From an uncultured Chlorobiaceae bacterium (lineage in GTDB: Bacteria > Bacteroidota > Chlorobiia > Chlorobiales > Chlorobiaceae): a stretch of DNA of 64,000 nt. The first letter of the stretch is position 1. Every line of letters starts with the position of its first letter. Location of the stretch: positions 62,001-126,000 of the forward strand of contig CAIJWE010000030.1 of NCBI GenBank assembly GCA_903824295.1, written 5' to 3'. A program made the position numbers and the translations under genes. The notes under the pieces are model-generated. The model did no database searches and was not told the origin of the DNA. It saw nothing but the letters and a program-made list of their open reading frames with translations. This document shows positions 19,301 to 28,086 of the stretch, one piece after another.

Positions 19301-20195
19301 CTGCAGCAAGATTGGCGTCCATGATATTGCCTGTATAGGGATCAATCAGCATCATGATTGCTGAATGACCTTCAAACAGGCTTCTGAATCGCTCCTCACT
19401 TTGCCGCAGAGCCTCTTCAGCATGCCGGCGCTCCGTGACATCATGGATGATGGCATAGAGAAGCTCGTTTCCTGCAACAGGGATAAGATTGCTGAATACT
19501 TCAACATTGCGTACAGAGCCGTCTGCCCGCCGGTGCTCAAATAAAAAATGGTTCTGCTCTGCAGTCCGGCATTTCTCCATATTCCTCCTCACCTCATCTG
19601 GAGTGGCACTGGTGATCTGCTGTATACGCATCCGCATCAGCTCTTCAGTTGACCAGCCGTAAAACTCCGCTGCGGCATGGTTGGCATCCATGATTTTACC
19701 CGTATCAGGGTCAATAAGAATCATAACCGCAGAGTGGCTTTCGAAGAGCCGCCTGAATTGCTCTTCATTTTTTCTTAGAGTCTCTTCGGTCTGCTTGCGC
19801 TCAGTGATCTCATCGAAGATTGCGATGCACTCCCCTTTCTGATGACTGTAGACGGAAATGTCATACCATTTGTTCAATGCTTTCAGGTAAATCTCGAATT
19901 GATCAGCAATCCCTGATTCAACCACCTTTCTGTGCTTTTCGAGAAACTCTGGATTTGACTCGGTAACACCTTGTAAAACTTCAGTCATTCTGAGGCCGAT
20001 CACATTTTTCAGTCCGGTCAGCTTCTCATAACTTTTGTTGACTTCGAGATGAAGAAAATCAACAACACCCCCCTCTTCAACAATCATTCGGCAGTGTGCA
20101 TAACCACTCCGCATGAAAATGATGGGGTTCACGGGATGAGTTGTGCCAGCGATCAAAGCACCTGAGGCTTCATGATTTCTAAACATTCCTGCCAT
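16395..20195 (-). CDS. Multi-PAS sensor histidine kinase
   Basis: A large soluble kinase (1266 residues from the ATG at 20195) with a series of PAS/PAC modules and a C-terminal transmitter. The H-box reads IAHEIYQPINN, the N-box FNLIKNSMDAL, then VEDNGIGI and GKGTGLGLSISYGI. Two adjacent PAS modules (residues 143-262 and 265-383) are near-identical in plan. An earlier module (residues 25-135) and a later one share a GYAHCR/GFAYCR-type start. No membrane segment is seen, so signals are probably cytoplasmic. The frame extends upstream to an ATG at 20294, but those 33 residues lie inside the degraded kinase at 20200-20573 and are out of its frame, so 20195 is preferred. No response regulator is adjacent. 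Confidence 0.9.
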   Translation of the reverse strand: MAGMFRNHEASGALIAGTTHPVNPIIFMRSGYAHCRMIVEEGGVVDFLHLEVNKSYEKLTGLKNVIGLRMTEVLQGVTESNPEFLEKHRKVVESGIADQFEIYLKALNKWYDISVYSHQKGECIAIFDEITERKQTEETLRKNEEQFRRLFESHSAVMILIDPDTGKIMDANHAAAEFYGWSTEELMRMRIQQITSATPDEVRRNMEKCRTAEQNHFLFEHRRADGSVRNVEVFSNLIPVAGNELLYAIIHDVTERRHAEEALRQSEERFRSLFEGHSAIMMLIDPYTGNIMDANLAAADYYGWSIEELRSMRIQEINTLSPEEVNKEMEKSRTLKQNHVSFRHRRANGSIRDVDVFSNMINISGEECLYSIVHDVTDRKKYESLTAFRLRMLHAAESASVKELLLTILDPDKDEKSFDALFDAFAEPISLLDHDGTIQVANKAFMMWLNTKQTTILGTTIDSHLSREHAAEWKKKLNEVLGTGERLAFEDERRERRYRHTIYPVPNKEGTITRLLISNTDITSLNLAENVQLDHRIHYRNLFNNMLNGFAYCRLIYDGDRPADFVYEVVNLNFKKLFGRRELEGRKFFEGISDITEAELLFIDRLGRVSDTGVAEQFEFHFKKLNRRFDITAYSQQKGYFVLVLKPVKMMTTCNWEWDLVSGEMIWSDDAWLFCDRRWYSKNPSCEGWLNSIAPGDREITMQATQQAIAEGKVFNVVYHLLDADGAVRKVSCQGLPVKSDDGVVRRYMGISTNITEHDSEENTTLINSNNLTNLLNSGMEPLCSITIDGKILDENNEFRDLYAIKALSLTGHDFHKLFPEELSEERKKKFEHVFSTGEPVHFKDKYQECQGGDTLGAEYIYQISAYPIYEENKNIESLAVFITKQNEYNEAEKARRQLDKQYQTLISASPDSIITTHLNGIISSISDIGLEIFGASKKSDLIGLPFSTIVYPGNLQVIEEIFDVTLREGLVQNREILLKKKNNTVYSAEISAALIQDYNSAPSSYMMIIRDISQRKIIENELFHAKKLISLGEMASGIAHEIYQPINNIGLMVDKLLMTASRNNWSSKKEIQTTSDKIFENIIRAQTIIDNIRSFSSTDNNYISSDVNINKSIRNALLMVSEQCKHRSITLDFKPEQERFPVTGNIYKFEQVMFNLIKNSMDALEEKKQLNASSFEMKILIRTFAVNNSVVVSVEDNGIGISEKNMEYIMHPFYTTKESGKGTGLGLSISYGIIKEMNGNIRIKSAPMRGTTVIITLPKTAKKEA

Positions 20196-20199
20196 TTGT

Positions 20200-20573
20200 C
20201 TACTCTTGTTTTTCTGATCTGCGGTCAAGGATCGCCGCAGTGCATTGTTGAGGTAATGTGATGATAAACGTGTTACCTCCTTCTGTCGGACCATCTACGG
20301 TGAGGGCGCCTTCATGTTTCCTTAGAACCTGCATGGGCAACCGGACGTATACTTTTTGCTTCGTCATGCGCATAACCAAATCACACCATACGTTATCCAC
20401 CTGTCTCAACGACAATGCGACAGATATGATGCAACAACTCCTCTTCATTTTGAGCGCGAAAGCACCTGATTGTCCTGGTTGATCGCAAGAAGTGCGCGGC
20501 TCAACCGGTGAAGTTCATCCTCCCTATTTCTACACATACGAACCACTGAAAGAGATTGTTTAACTGGCTTCAT
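20200..20573 (-). pseudogene. Collapsed GAF-domain histidine kinase
   Basis: Remains of a sensor kinase. From the ATG at 20573 one frame reads LHRLSRALLAINQDNQ, the usual start of a GAF sensor protein. A frameshift near 20455 moves it to a frame reading NEEELLHHICRIVVETGG, then a stop, RMV, a stop, and FGYAHDEAKSIRPVAHAGS. In intact GAF domains the two stops are normally Tyr and Trp codons. Directly after this, a third frame gives KHEGALTVDGPTEGGNTF and IITLPQ, the very end of a HATPase domain, stopping at 20200. Hence most of the GAF domain and the whole transmitter except its tail are deleted. It lies 4 bp upstream of the intact multi-PAS kinase. Confidence 0.82.
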
Positions 20574-20856
20574 CTCCTAAAAATGCAGATTATTTTTCTT
20601 ATCGGCTATCATGAAGATTTGAAAAAATAATAATTGAGCCGCGTTGATGTATTTAACCGGTGCTTTCGAAGCTTTACAGGCAGCACGACAGGCCTCACCA
20701 ACAGAAAAAACGTCGTAACAAAGAGAGCTTTTCCCCAAAAATCGTTCTCAGCTTCAGAAAAATTAGTAAATTCAGGCGTATTAGCTTGTTTTATTTATAA
20801 ACAACGACTAACGGCATTTCTGAACAAAAGAACCTTCAAAAATCAATTTCTTTTCA

Positions 20857-22245
20857 ATGCGTAATAACAATAAAAAGGTTCTGTTATTTACTGCCATCTC
20901 ATTTTTTCTGTTACTGACTGAATCATACTTTTCAAGCCAACTATCCTCTTATTGGTCGTTATTCAGTAATATCGATATCCTGTCCGATATCAAACCGTCA
21001 GAAGTGCTCTCACCAAAATCAGCCAGGAAAACTCTGTTATCAACGAAACCGTCTGATTATCCTGACTCGCTGAAAGTTCGTGAGGTAAAGAACGTGAGTT
21101 TACCGTTCAACCAATATCTTCTTCCCGGTGTTATTGTTGATTTTAAGGCCGACACCACTCAGCCGGCACTTCCAAAAGTGATGGAAAAACTTGCTGCACT
21201 CAAAAGAGGAGAAAAAGTCAAGCTCAGAATCGCCTGGCTTGGAGATTCGATGATCGAGGGCGACCTGATCACACAGACTGTCCGGGAGTTGATGCAAAAT
21301 CAATTTTCAGGACAGCATGGTGTTGGCTTTGTTCCGTTCAGGTCAATAACTGCAGGATACAGAATTAGCGCTGCTGCAAGATCATCAGGGGCGTGGCTGG
21401 ATGACAATTTTAAAAACCGATTATACAAAGACCCTCTTTTTTTTTCCGGTCATGTTTTTTATTCTAACAGTGGTAAGCTCACGTTGAAGGACAACACCGT
21501 GAAGGATTCAGCGCAAATAGTTGAAAAATGGCTGATTTGCGGTCCAGTTGATTCCAACGCTGTTATCACGGTGAACAAGTCAGCCCGATCAATTGCAGCT
21601 CCATCTCTTTTCAATAGAGTCCTGATTGACAAGGCACCCGGTGCGTCAATTGATGTTACCGTTCCAACAAAACGTATGGCATTGTATGGCTTGAGCTTTG
21701 AACCTGAATATGGGGTCATGATCGATAATTTTTCATTCCGGGGAATCAGCGGCTTTGAACTTGAGAAATTCGATACCAAGTTTCTTGATACCATTTCTCA
21801 AAGCGGCACTTATGACCTGATTGTCATACAGTACGGTGTTAATGTTATGTTCAGGCCGCTTGATAAAAACTATGATTACTACTTTCGCGGTATGGATCCT
21901 GCTCTGAAAAAGCTCAGGCAACATCTCCCGAATACAGAATTATTGATGATAAGCTGTTTTGACAGGGCTTTTCCTTATGGGCAAAAATGGAAGACTGCTG
22001 TAGGACTGGATTCGCTGCTGAAAACACAGGCAACTCTTGCATATAAAAACGGAATTCCATTTTTCAACCTTTACCAGACAATGGGTGGAAACGGGACGAT
22101 TGTTAAATGGGTTGAGGGCGGTGAACAACTTGCTGCAAAGGATTATATCCATGCATCCCCAAAGGGTGCCGTTATTCTTGGCAAAAAGCTTTACAACGCA
22201 TTTATGAATGATTTCCAGAAAACGGCCAGCAAAGCAACGTATTAA
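20857..22245 (+). CDS. Membrane-anchored SGNH/GDSL-like protein
   Basis: A 462-residue protein with an N-terminal hydrophobic segment (residues 8-24) and an extracytoplasmic domain. The block-I motif of SGNH esterases/acyltransferases is seen as WLGDSMIEGD near residue 130, and a late block with HASPKGA carries a histidine where block V is expected. Its stop codon overlaps the start of the MBOAT gene (TAATG), so the two are translationally coupled. By analogy with AlgJ/AlgX and PatB it probably transfers or removes acyl groups on a surface polysaccharide. This function is inferred from family and context. Confidence 0.72.
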   Translation: MRNNNKKVLLFTAISFFLLLTESYFSSQLSSYWSLFSNIDILSDIKPSEVLSPKSARKTLLSTKPSDYPDSLKVREVKNVSLPFNQYLLPGVIVDFKADTTQPALPKVMEKLAALKRGEKVKLRIAWLGDSMIEGDLITQTVRELMQNQFSGQHGVGFVPFRSITAGYRISAAARSSGAWLDDNFKNRLYKDPLFFSGHVFYSNSGKLTLKDNTVKDSAQIVEKWLICGPVDSNAVITVNKSARSIAAPSLFNRVLIDKAPGASIDVTVPTKRMALYGLSFEPEYGVMIDNFSFRGISGFELEKFDTKFLDTISQSGTYDLIVIQYGVNVMFRPLDKNYDYYFRGMDPALKKLRQHLPNTELLMISCFDRAFPYGQKWKTAVGLDSLLKTQATLAYKNGIPFFNLYQTMGGNGTIVKWVEGGEQLAAKDYIHASPKGAVILGKKLYNAFMNDFQKTASKATY

Positions 22246-23732
22246 TGATGAATTTACTTGCAATTGATGGGGCTGCTTTTTTTCGGCAGTTTCTTTATGA
22301 TCCTGAAAACCCGCTGCTTTTCAACAACGGTTTTTTTGTTTACTTCTTTTTTCTGCTCATCCTTCTCTACTACCTTTTCAGGGAGAGATATACTGCAAGA
22401 ACAACAATCCTCTCTTTTTTTTCACTCTATTTTTTCTACAAAGCGAGTGGAAGTTTTGTATTGCTTGTTATCATTTCTGCCATCATCGATTTCTTTCTTT
22501 CCAATCTCATCTTTCGACAAAAAAATCTTGTCGTTAAACGCTTTCTGCTCTCATTGAGTATTGTCATTAATCTCGGTCTTCTTTTTTACTTCAAGTACAC
22601 TAACTTTTTTATTGAAATATGCAACGATTCTCTCAATGCAGGTTTTAATCCACTGAATATTATTCTGCCTGTTGGTATTTCGTTTTATACGTTTGAAAAC
22701 CTCAGCTACACGGTTGATGTCTTTCAAGGAAAGATCGAGCCTGAAAAAAAGTTTTTAAATTATCTTCTTTTCCTCTCCTTTTTTCCAAAACTGGTCATGG
22801 GTCCGATTGTCAGAGCCAGTGACTTTATTCCGCAACTCAAAAAGCCCTATGTGGTAACCGACCGTGACTTTGCTGATGGATTTTATCTTATCATCACCGG
22901 TTTGTTCAAAAAAGTCATTATATCGGATTATATAACCGTTAATTTTGTCAACTACATCTTTGATACTCCATCTCTTCATACTGGTGTAGAGTGTCTCCTT
23001 GCTGTCTATGGCTATGCGATTGTTATTTATTGCGATTTCAGTGGATACAGCGATGTCGCCATAGGGATCGCGAAATGGCTTGGTATTACCATTCCTGCAA
23101 ACTTTAATTCACCCTACAAAAGCACTTCAATCACTGATTTCTGGAGAAGATGGCATATCTCGCTTTCAAGTTGGCTCCGGGACTATCTCTATATACCTCT
23201 TGGCGGCAATCGCCATGGAACTCTCCGTACCTATACCAACCTCTTTATCAGCATGTTGCTGGGTGGGTTATGGCACGGCGCAAGCTGGAACTTCATTGTC
23301 TGGGGTGGATTGCATGGCGGTGCACTTGCGGTGCATAAGGTATGGTGCCATATCAAGAAAGAGAGCCCTGGAAATGAGCGGAAATGGGCGAAAATTTTGT
23401 CAATCATCTTAACGTTTCACGTTGTCTGTTTTGGCTGGATATTTTTCCGTTCATCGAGTTTTACTCTGGCATTCCAGATGATTCGGCAGATCGTATTCGA
23501 CTTCTCATTCGATGGATCAATACCGTTTATAGAAAATTATGGCCCTGTGGTTATGATGATCGCTTTCGGTTTTATTCTGCATTTTCTGCCGGCAAGCGTC
23601 GTTGAATTTGCCAAAACAAAAGTGGAAAAACTGCCCCTTGCCGGCAGTGTGCTGGTTTTTCTGGCGTTTCTCGCCATATATGCCTATTTTAAGACATCAG
23701 AGCCCATCATGCCGATATACCTTCAGTTTTGA
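22245..23732 (+). CDS. MBOAT-family membrane O-acyltransferase
   Basis: A 495-residue polytopic protein of the AlgI/DltB/PatA type, which moves acetyl or other acyl groups across the inner membrane for O-acylation of exported glycans. Signatures visible are LPVGISFYTFENLSYTVDV, DFWRRWHISLSSWLRDYLY, and the catalytic-histidine region GGLWHGASWNF. About eleven hydrophobic segments are present and the length is typical of AlgI. It is flanked on both sides by SGNH-type genes on the same strand, giving an acylation cassette. The acceptor polymer is unknown. Confidence 0.93.
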   Translation: MMNLLAIDGAAFFRQFLYDPENPLLFNNGFFVYFFFLLILLYYLFRERYTARTTILSFFSLYFFYKASGSFVLLVIISAIIDFFLSNLIFRQKNLVVKRFLLSLSIVINLGLLFYFKYTNFFIEICNDSLNAGFNPLNIILPVGISFYTFENLSYTVDVFQGKIEPEKKFLNYLLFLSFFPKLVMGPIVRASDFIPQLKKPYVVTDRDFADGFYLIITGLFKKVIISDYITVNFVNYIFDTPSLHTGVECLLAVYGYAIVIYCDFSGYSDVAIGIAKWLGITIPANFNSPYKSTSITDFWRRWHISLSSWLRDYLYIPLGGNRHGTLRTYTNLFISMLLGGLWHGASWNFIVWGGLHGGALAVHKVWCHIKKESPGNERKWAKILSIILTFHVVCFGWIFFRSSSFTLAFQMIRQIVFDFSFDGSIPFIENYGPVVMMIAFGFILHFLPASVVEFAKTKVEKLPLAGSVLVFLAFLAIYAYFKTSEPIMPIYLQF

Positions 23733-23759
23733 TATGCTGGAATACTCAAGGATACAACC

Positions 23760-25238
23760 GTGTTGATCACCTGTAACCAACAAAAAAAATTTAAGATGCG
23801 AGCACGATCACCATTTCTGATTTTTCTTCTTTTGCTCCTTGTTGTGACACCACAAACTGCCCAAACAGGTACTGCACATAAAAAACATGCTGCAACTCAT
23901 GTACACAGAAGGCATGCAAACGTTCCTGTACACAAAAAACGCTCTCGGGCTTCTGTACACAAAAGGCATTCGGCCGCTTCTGCGCACAGAAGACATGCTG
24001 CGACTCTTTTACACAAAAGGCACACAGCAGCTTCTGCTCACAAAAAACGTTCAATCACGGCAAGAGACAAAATGCTGGCATACCGCCCGATACAACGAGT
24101 CGAGGTTATGACGGACAGCCTTCGCCACACACTCATCAACAGCGAAAATAACCGCATCACCAACCCGGGCCAGCTTGCCAGATTAAAAGAAAAGCTGAAA
24201 CAAGCCGTTTCATCACGAAAAAAGGTTGTACGAATGGTTCATATCGGTGATTCACATATCCAGGCCGACATGATGACAAGGGTATTGAGATTGGGATTGC
24301 AATACCGTTACGGTAATGCCGGCCGCGGAATTGTTTTTCCCTGGCAGATGGCAAAGACGAACGGGCCGTCTGACATATTTTCATTTTCAAATAATGCATG
24401 GTTATCCGGTCGTCTGTCCGTAGAGAATAACCCGGCAACATGCGGGGTTTCTGGATATGGACTACAGAGTAACGTTTCGGATTGGACACTTGAAATCGGA
24501 TCTAAACCTGAACGGGGGGAAGAGGACGCTTTTGATATTGTGCGCTTGTTTACCGGAAAAAATACAGGTTGCCTCAACATCAGGTACAACGGAACGGAAG
24601 AGAGCGAGGTGTGTATGGAACCCCGCAACAGTTTCGATATGGCAGAAATCGCACTTCGTATGAAAACCAATACCATATCTCTTTCCGGCAAGTCGCCGGA
24701 TTCCACTGCGTTTGCTTTTTACGGTGTTTCATTCGAAAAGAAAAAGGCCTCTGGCGTAATCTATCACTCGATAGGGGTTAACGGTGCAGAATACTCATCA
24801 TTTAACAGTGACCCTTTTTTCTTTGATCAAGTCGGAGCGCTGAACGCCGATTGCTACATCATCTCGCTTGGAACCAATGAGGCACAGAAACAGAATTTGA
24901 ATGTCGAGGATTTTACCTTGCAGGTCAGAAACTTGTTGAGGAATCTCAGGCGGATATCCCCCAATGCCGTTTTTATCATAACCACCCCGCCACCATCATT
25001 TTTACATGGTGTTGCACTCAATCCGAAAATCAGAACGGTTACAGAGGTGCTGGTAAAGGTGAGTGATGAAGAGAATATCAGTTTATGGAATTTCCATGAT
25101 ATTATAGGCGGCAGGGACGGCCTTGCCATGATGCAGTCTTACGGGTTTTACCGCCCGGATGTGCTCCATTTCAACCGGACGGGATATGAGTTACAGGGCT
25201 TCATGTTGCTTTCTGCATTGCTTAAAAGCACCTTATAG
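23760..25238 (+). CDS. Exported SGNH-like protein with basic tandem repeats
   Basis: A 492-residue protein. The start is taken as the GTG at 23760, which has AAGGA seven bases upstream; the ATG at 23796 lacks such a site. A hydrophobic export segment (about residues 17-31) is followed by seven 9-residue repeats rich in His, Lys and Arg (residues 40-102). An SGNH-like domain then follows: HIGDSHIQADMM (block I, Ser), SLGTNEAQ (block III-like, Asn), and a C-terminal PDVLHFNRTGYEL (Asp-His). It is the third gene of the SGNH-MBOAT-SGNH set, 27 bp after the MBOAT gene. Probable polysaccharide O-acyltransferase or esterase. Confidence 0.75.
   Translation: MLITCNQQKKFKMRARSPFLIFLLLLLVVTPQTAQTGTAHKKHAATHVHRRHANVPVHKKRSRASVHKRHSAASAHRRHAATLLHKRHTAASAHKKRSITARDKMLAYRPIQRVEVMTDSLRHTLINSENNRITNPGQLARLKEKLKQAVSSRKKVVRMVHIGDSHIQADMMTRVLRLGLQYRYGNAGRGIVFPWQMAKTNGPSDIFSFSNNAWLSGRLSVENNPATCGVSGYGLQSNVSDWTLEIGSKPERGEEDAFDIVRLFTGKNTGCLNIRYNGTEESEVCMEPRNSFDMAEIALRMKTNTISLSGKSPDSTAFAFYGVSFEKKKASGVIYHSIGVNGAEYSSFNSDPFFFDQVGALNADCYIISLGTNEAQKQNLNVEDFTLQVRNLLRNLRRISPNAVFIITTPPPSFLHGVALNPKIRTVTEVLVKVSDEENISLWNFHDIIGGRDGLAMMQSYGFYRPDVLHFNRTGYELQGFMLLSALLKSTL
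23877..24065 (+). repeat. 27-bp tandem repeats encoding basic 9-mers
   Basis: Seven imperfect 27-bp units, each coding for His followed by two or three basic residues and five small residues (pattern H-[KR]-[KR]-[HR]-[AST]-x4). They form the segment between the export signal and the SGNH-like domain of the gene at 23760. Confidence 0.85.
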
Positions 25239-25285
25239 ATGAGATGATTGGTCGTGCGGTTTGATTCAGTATTGCTCCACCGGCT

Positions 25286-26299
25286 TTACACCTCAACAGC
25301 ATAATAATCCCGATACCAGGCTACGAAACGGCAGATGCCCTCCTGCACGGTAGTCTTAGGCTTGTAGTGGACATCCTCCATCAATTGGTCTACATCGGCG
25401 CAGGTGTCGGGCACATCACCGGGTTGCAGTGGAAGAAACTCTTTTATGGCAGTTCGGCCAAGCTGGCCTTCAAGGGCTTCAATATAATCCATAAGCTCGA
25501 CAGGAGTGCTGTTGCCGATGTTGTAGACTCTCCATGGAGCCTTGCTCGTACCAGGATCAGGTTTGAGACCTGACCAGTCGGGATTGGGTTCGGCAACGTG
25601 GTCAAGCGTCCTCAGCACCCCTTCCGTAATATCATCAATGAAGGTAAAGTCCCTGCGATGCTTGCCGTAGTTGAAGACCTGGATGGGTTTATTGTTCAGA
25701 ATAGCATCGGTAAAGAGAAAAAGTGCCATATCAGGCCTTCCCCAGGGTCCGTAAACGGTAAAAAAGCGCAGTCCGGTGGTAGGCAGATTGTAGAGGTTGC
25801 TGTAGGTGTGCGCCATCAGCTCATTGGCCTTCTTGCTTGCTGCATAGAGGGATAGTGGATGATCGACATTGTCATGCACAGAAAATGGCATGGTTTCATT
25901 GGCGCCATAGACCGAACTTGATGAGGCATAGACGAGATGCTTCACGTCATTATGGCGGCACCCTTCAAGAATATTGAGAAACCCTACAATATTGCTTTCA
26001 ATATAAGCATGCGGATTCTGAATGGAGTAGCGTACACCCGCCTGGGCAGCAAGGTTGACTACCCGCTCAAACTCGCCGTTCTTAAAAAGCTCCTCCATCG
26101 CCGAACGGTCAGCAAGATCAGCCTTCACAAAGGTAAAACCTGCAAAAGAGGTCAGCATCGAAAGCCGCGCCTCCTTGAGTGAGACATCGTAGTAATCATT
26201 CATATTATCGACACCGGTCACCAACTCTCCCCTTTCGAGCAGCCGTTTGCAGACATGAAATCCTATAAATCCGGCGGCACCGGTCACCAATATATTCAT
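25286..26299 (-). CDS. NAD-dependent epimerase, UDP-glucuronate 4-epimerase type
   Basis: A 337-residue extended short-chain dehydrogenase. It opens with the NAD-binding [18 protein letters not shown], continues with [14 protein letters not shown], which is characteristic of UDP-glucuronate 4-epimerases, and has the catalytic ASSSSVYG and YAASKKANE (YxxxK). It should interconvert UDP-glucuronate and UDP-galacturonate for surface polysaccharides. It is convergent with the SGNH/MBOAT cassette and may serve the same polymer. A dTDP-glucose dehydratase is a less likely alternative. Confidence 0.9.
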   Translation of the reverse strand: MNILVTGAAGFIGFHVCKRLLERGELVTGVDNMNDYYDVSLKEARLSMLTSFAGFTFVKADLADRSAMEELFKNGEFERVVNLAAQAGVRYSIQNPHAYIESNIVGFLNILEGCRHNDVKHLVYASSSSVYGANETMPFSVHDNVDHPLSLYAASKKANELMAHTYSNLYNLPTTGLRFFTVYGPWGRPDMALFLFTDAILNNKPIQVFNYGKHRRDFTFIDDITEGVLRTLDHVAEPNPDWSGLKPDPGTSKAPWRVYNIGNSTPVELMDYIEALEGQLGRTAIKEFLPLQPGDVPDTCADVDQLMEDVHYKPKTTVQEGICRFVAWYRDYYAVEV

Positions 26300-26617
26300 T
26301 GTACTTGATCAGTAATGGATTTGCGACCGCGATATGAGCAGCCCTTGAAAAGTTTGACCTGTTTTCTGCACCCATAATAAAAACATTTTACCGCATCGAC
26401 AAGCCAAAAAAGGGAGTAAAAATGACGACCATTGTTGACAGGCTGCAATGACAAACAACACGATGAGAGACCTTTTATAAAAAAACTGATAAAAACGCAA
26501 AAAGCTTCTCGATATTTTAATATTATTAGGTATACTTAATTAAATTCCGAAATAATTTAAGTGAAAACTGGTTGTCCGAATATAATATTTCCATAAACAA
26601 CAAGAATCCATACCTGT
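26300..26617. other. AT-rich divergent intergenic region
   Basis: 318 bp between the divergently transcribed epimerase and ATP-grasp genes. It is strongly AT-rich, especially 26500-26560. It must hold both promoters, but I see no pair of -35/-10 boxes good enough to call, and no coding remnant or RNA. Confidence 0.6.
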
Positions 26618-28066
26618 ATGATTCGCTTCTTTGAGCGCTACGAAGCCGAAACCTCGCAGTTTTTCGACGAGGTTATCTCAAAAGAGGGAGCTCCCCGGCC
26701 TCATTACGACAAGATGCTTCACCGCTTCGGCCAGTTTTCAGCGGATGATATCAAGGCGCGTCGGGAGATTGTCAATATTTTTTTCCGGAATCAGGGCATC
26801 ACCTTTACCGTCTATGGTGAGGAGGAGGGTGTAGAGCGACTCTTTCCATTTGATCTTATTCCGAGGGTAGTGCCTGCCAACGAATGGCAGACCATCGAGA
26901 GGGGGCTTACGCAGCGCATTACGGCACTCAATACCTTTTTGCACGACATCTATCATGGCCAGAAAATCCTCAAAGACAAGATCATTCCTGCTGAGCTGAT
27001 TCTCGGAAGCCAGCATTTCAGACGAGAATTTGTGGGGGTCAATCCACCTCTCGGCATCTACATTCACGTTACCGGCAGCGATATTATTCGCGACGGCGAG
27101 GGCAACTATCTGGTGCTTGAAGACAATCTGCGCACCCCGAGCGGCGTCTCCTATATGCTGCAGAACCGACAGGCGATGAAACGCGCCTTCCCGGTGCTCT
27201 TCGACAAATACAAAATCCGACCGATTGAGAATTATCCGCAGGAGCTGCTCCGTACGCTGCAGGAGATCGGCCCGGTTTCGCGTCGTGATCCGAACGTCGT
27301 AGTGCTGACTCCCGGCATCTACAACTCTGCCTATTTCGAGCACAGCTTTCTGGCTCGCCAGATGGGCGTTGAGCTGACTGAGGGAAAAGATCTTGTGGTC
27401 AACAACAACAAGGTTTATACCAGAACCACCCGGGGACTTGAACGGGTTGATGTCGTCTACCGGCGCGTTGATGATGCCTTTCTTGATCCACTTGTGTTCC
27501 GTCCGGACTCGAAGCTCGGTGTTGCGGGTCTTGTTAACGCATACCGCAAAGGCAATGTGACGCTGGCCAACGCCATCGGTTGCGGGGTGGCTGATGACAA
27601 GGTGATTTACAGCTTTGTACCCGAAATCATCAAATACTATCTCGGTGAAGATCCGATTTTACAGAATGTGCCGACCTGGCTGGCCAGCAACCCTTCCGAC
27701 CTGAAATATATTCTGGCTAACCTCGGTTCACTGGTGGTGAAGGCTGCCAATGAATCGGGAGGCTACGGCATGTTGATCGGGCCAGAATCGAGTATTGAGC
27801 AGCAGGAAAATTTTGCAGAGATGATTGTTGCCAATCCACGGAACTACATTGCCCAGCCAACCATTTCGCTGTCTCGCCACCCAAGCTTTTTCAATGATAC
27901 CGAACTCTTTGGGTGCCATATCGACCTTCGTCCTTATGTTTTGTACGGTAAAACTGTTACTATAGTCCCCGGAGGATTGACAAGGGTGGCTCTCAAGCGT
28001 GGTTCACTGGTGGTCAACTCCTCTCAGGGAGGTGGAAGCAAGGATACCTGGGTTGTCGACGAATAA
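26618..28066 (+). CDS. Circularly permuted ATP-grasp type 2 protein
   Basis: A 482-residue protein of the DUF404/DUF407 family, a circularly permuted ATP-grasp enzyme. The family start [13 protein letters not shown], the nucleotide-binding segments [19 protein letters not shown] and [17 protein letters not shown], and the C-terminal [12 protein letters not shown] are visible. ATP-grasp proteins of this group are predicted to form peptide-like amide bonds. It is first of three closely spaced genes with an alpha-E protein and a transglutaminase-like protein, the usual arrangement of this conserved but biochemically little-known system. Confidence 0.93.
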   Translation: MIRFFERYEAETSQFFDEVISKEGAPRPHYDKMLHRFGQFSADDIKARREIVNIFFRNQGITFTVYGEEEGVERLFPFDLIPRVVPANEWQTIERGLTQRITALNTFLHDIYHGQKILKDKIIPAELILGSQHFRREFVGVNPPLGIYIHVTGSDIIRDGEGNYLVLEDNLRTPSGVSYMLQNRQAMKRAFPVLFDKYKIRPIENYPQELLRTLQEIGPVSRRDPNVVVLTPGIYNSAYFEHSFLARQMGVELTEGKDLVVNNNKVYTRTTRGLERVDVVYRRVDDAFLDPLVFRPDSKLGVAGLVNAYRKGNVTLANAIGCGVADDKVIYSFVPEIIKYYLGEDPILQNVPTWLASNPSDLKYILANLGSLVVKAANESGGYGMLIGPESSIEQQENFAEMIVANPRNYIAQPTISLSRHPSFFNDTELFGCHIDLRPYVLYGKTVTIVPGGLTRVALKRGSLVVNSSQGGGSKDTWVVDE

Positions 28067-28086
28067 ACACTAATTTCTTACTATTT

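Noticed and set aside
20196-20294. Upstream 33-residue extension of the multi-PAS kinase
   Set aside because: It reads an out-of-frame part of the degraded kinase and shows no PAS-like sequence.
23791-24054. Cys-rich minus-strand frame opposite the basic repeats
   Set aside because: Its Cys/Phe/Val repeats are only the complement of the His/Lys/Arg repeat units of the SGNH gene.
23877-24065. CRISPR-like array
   Set aside because: Units are contiguous 27-bp coding repeats without spacers and no cas gene is present.
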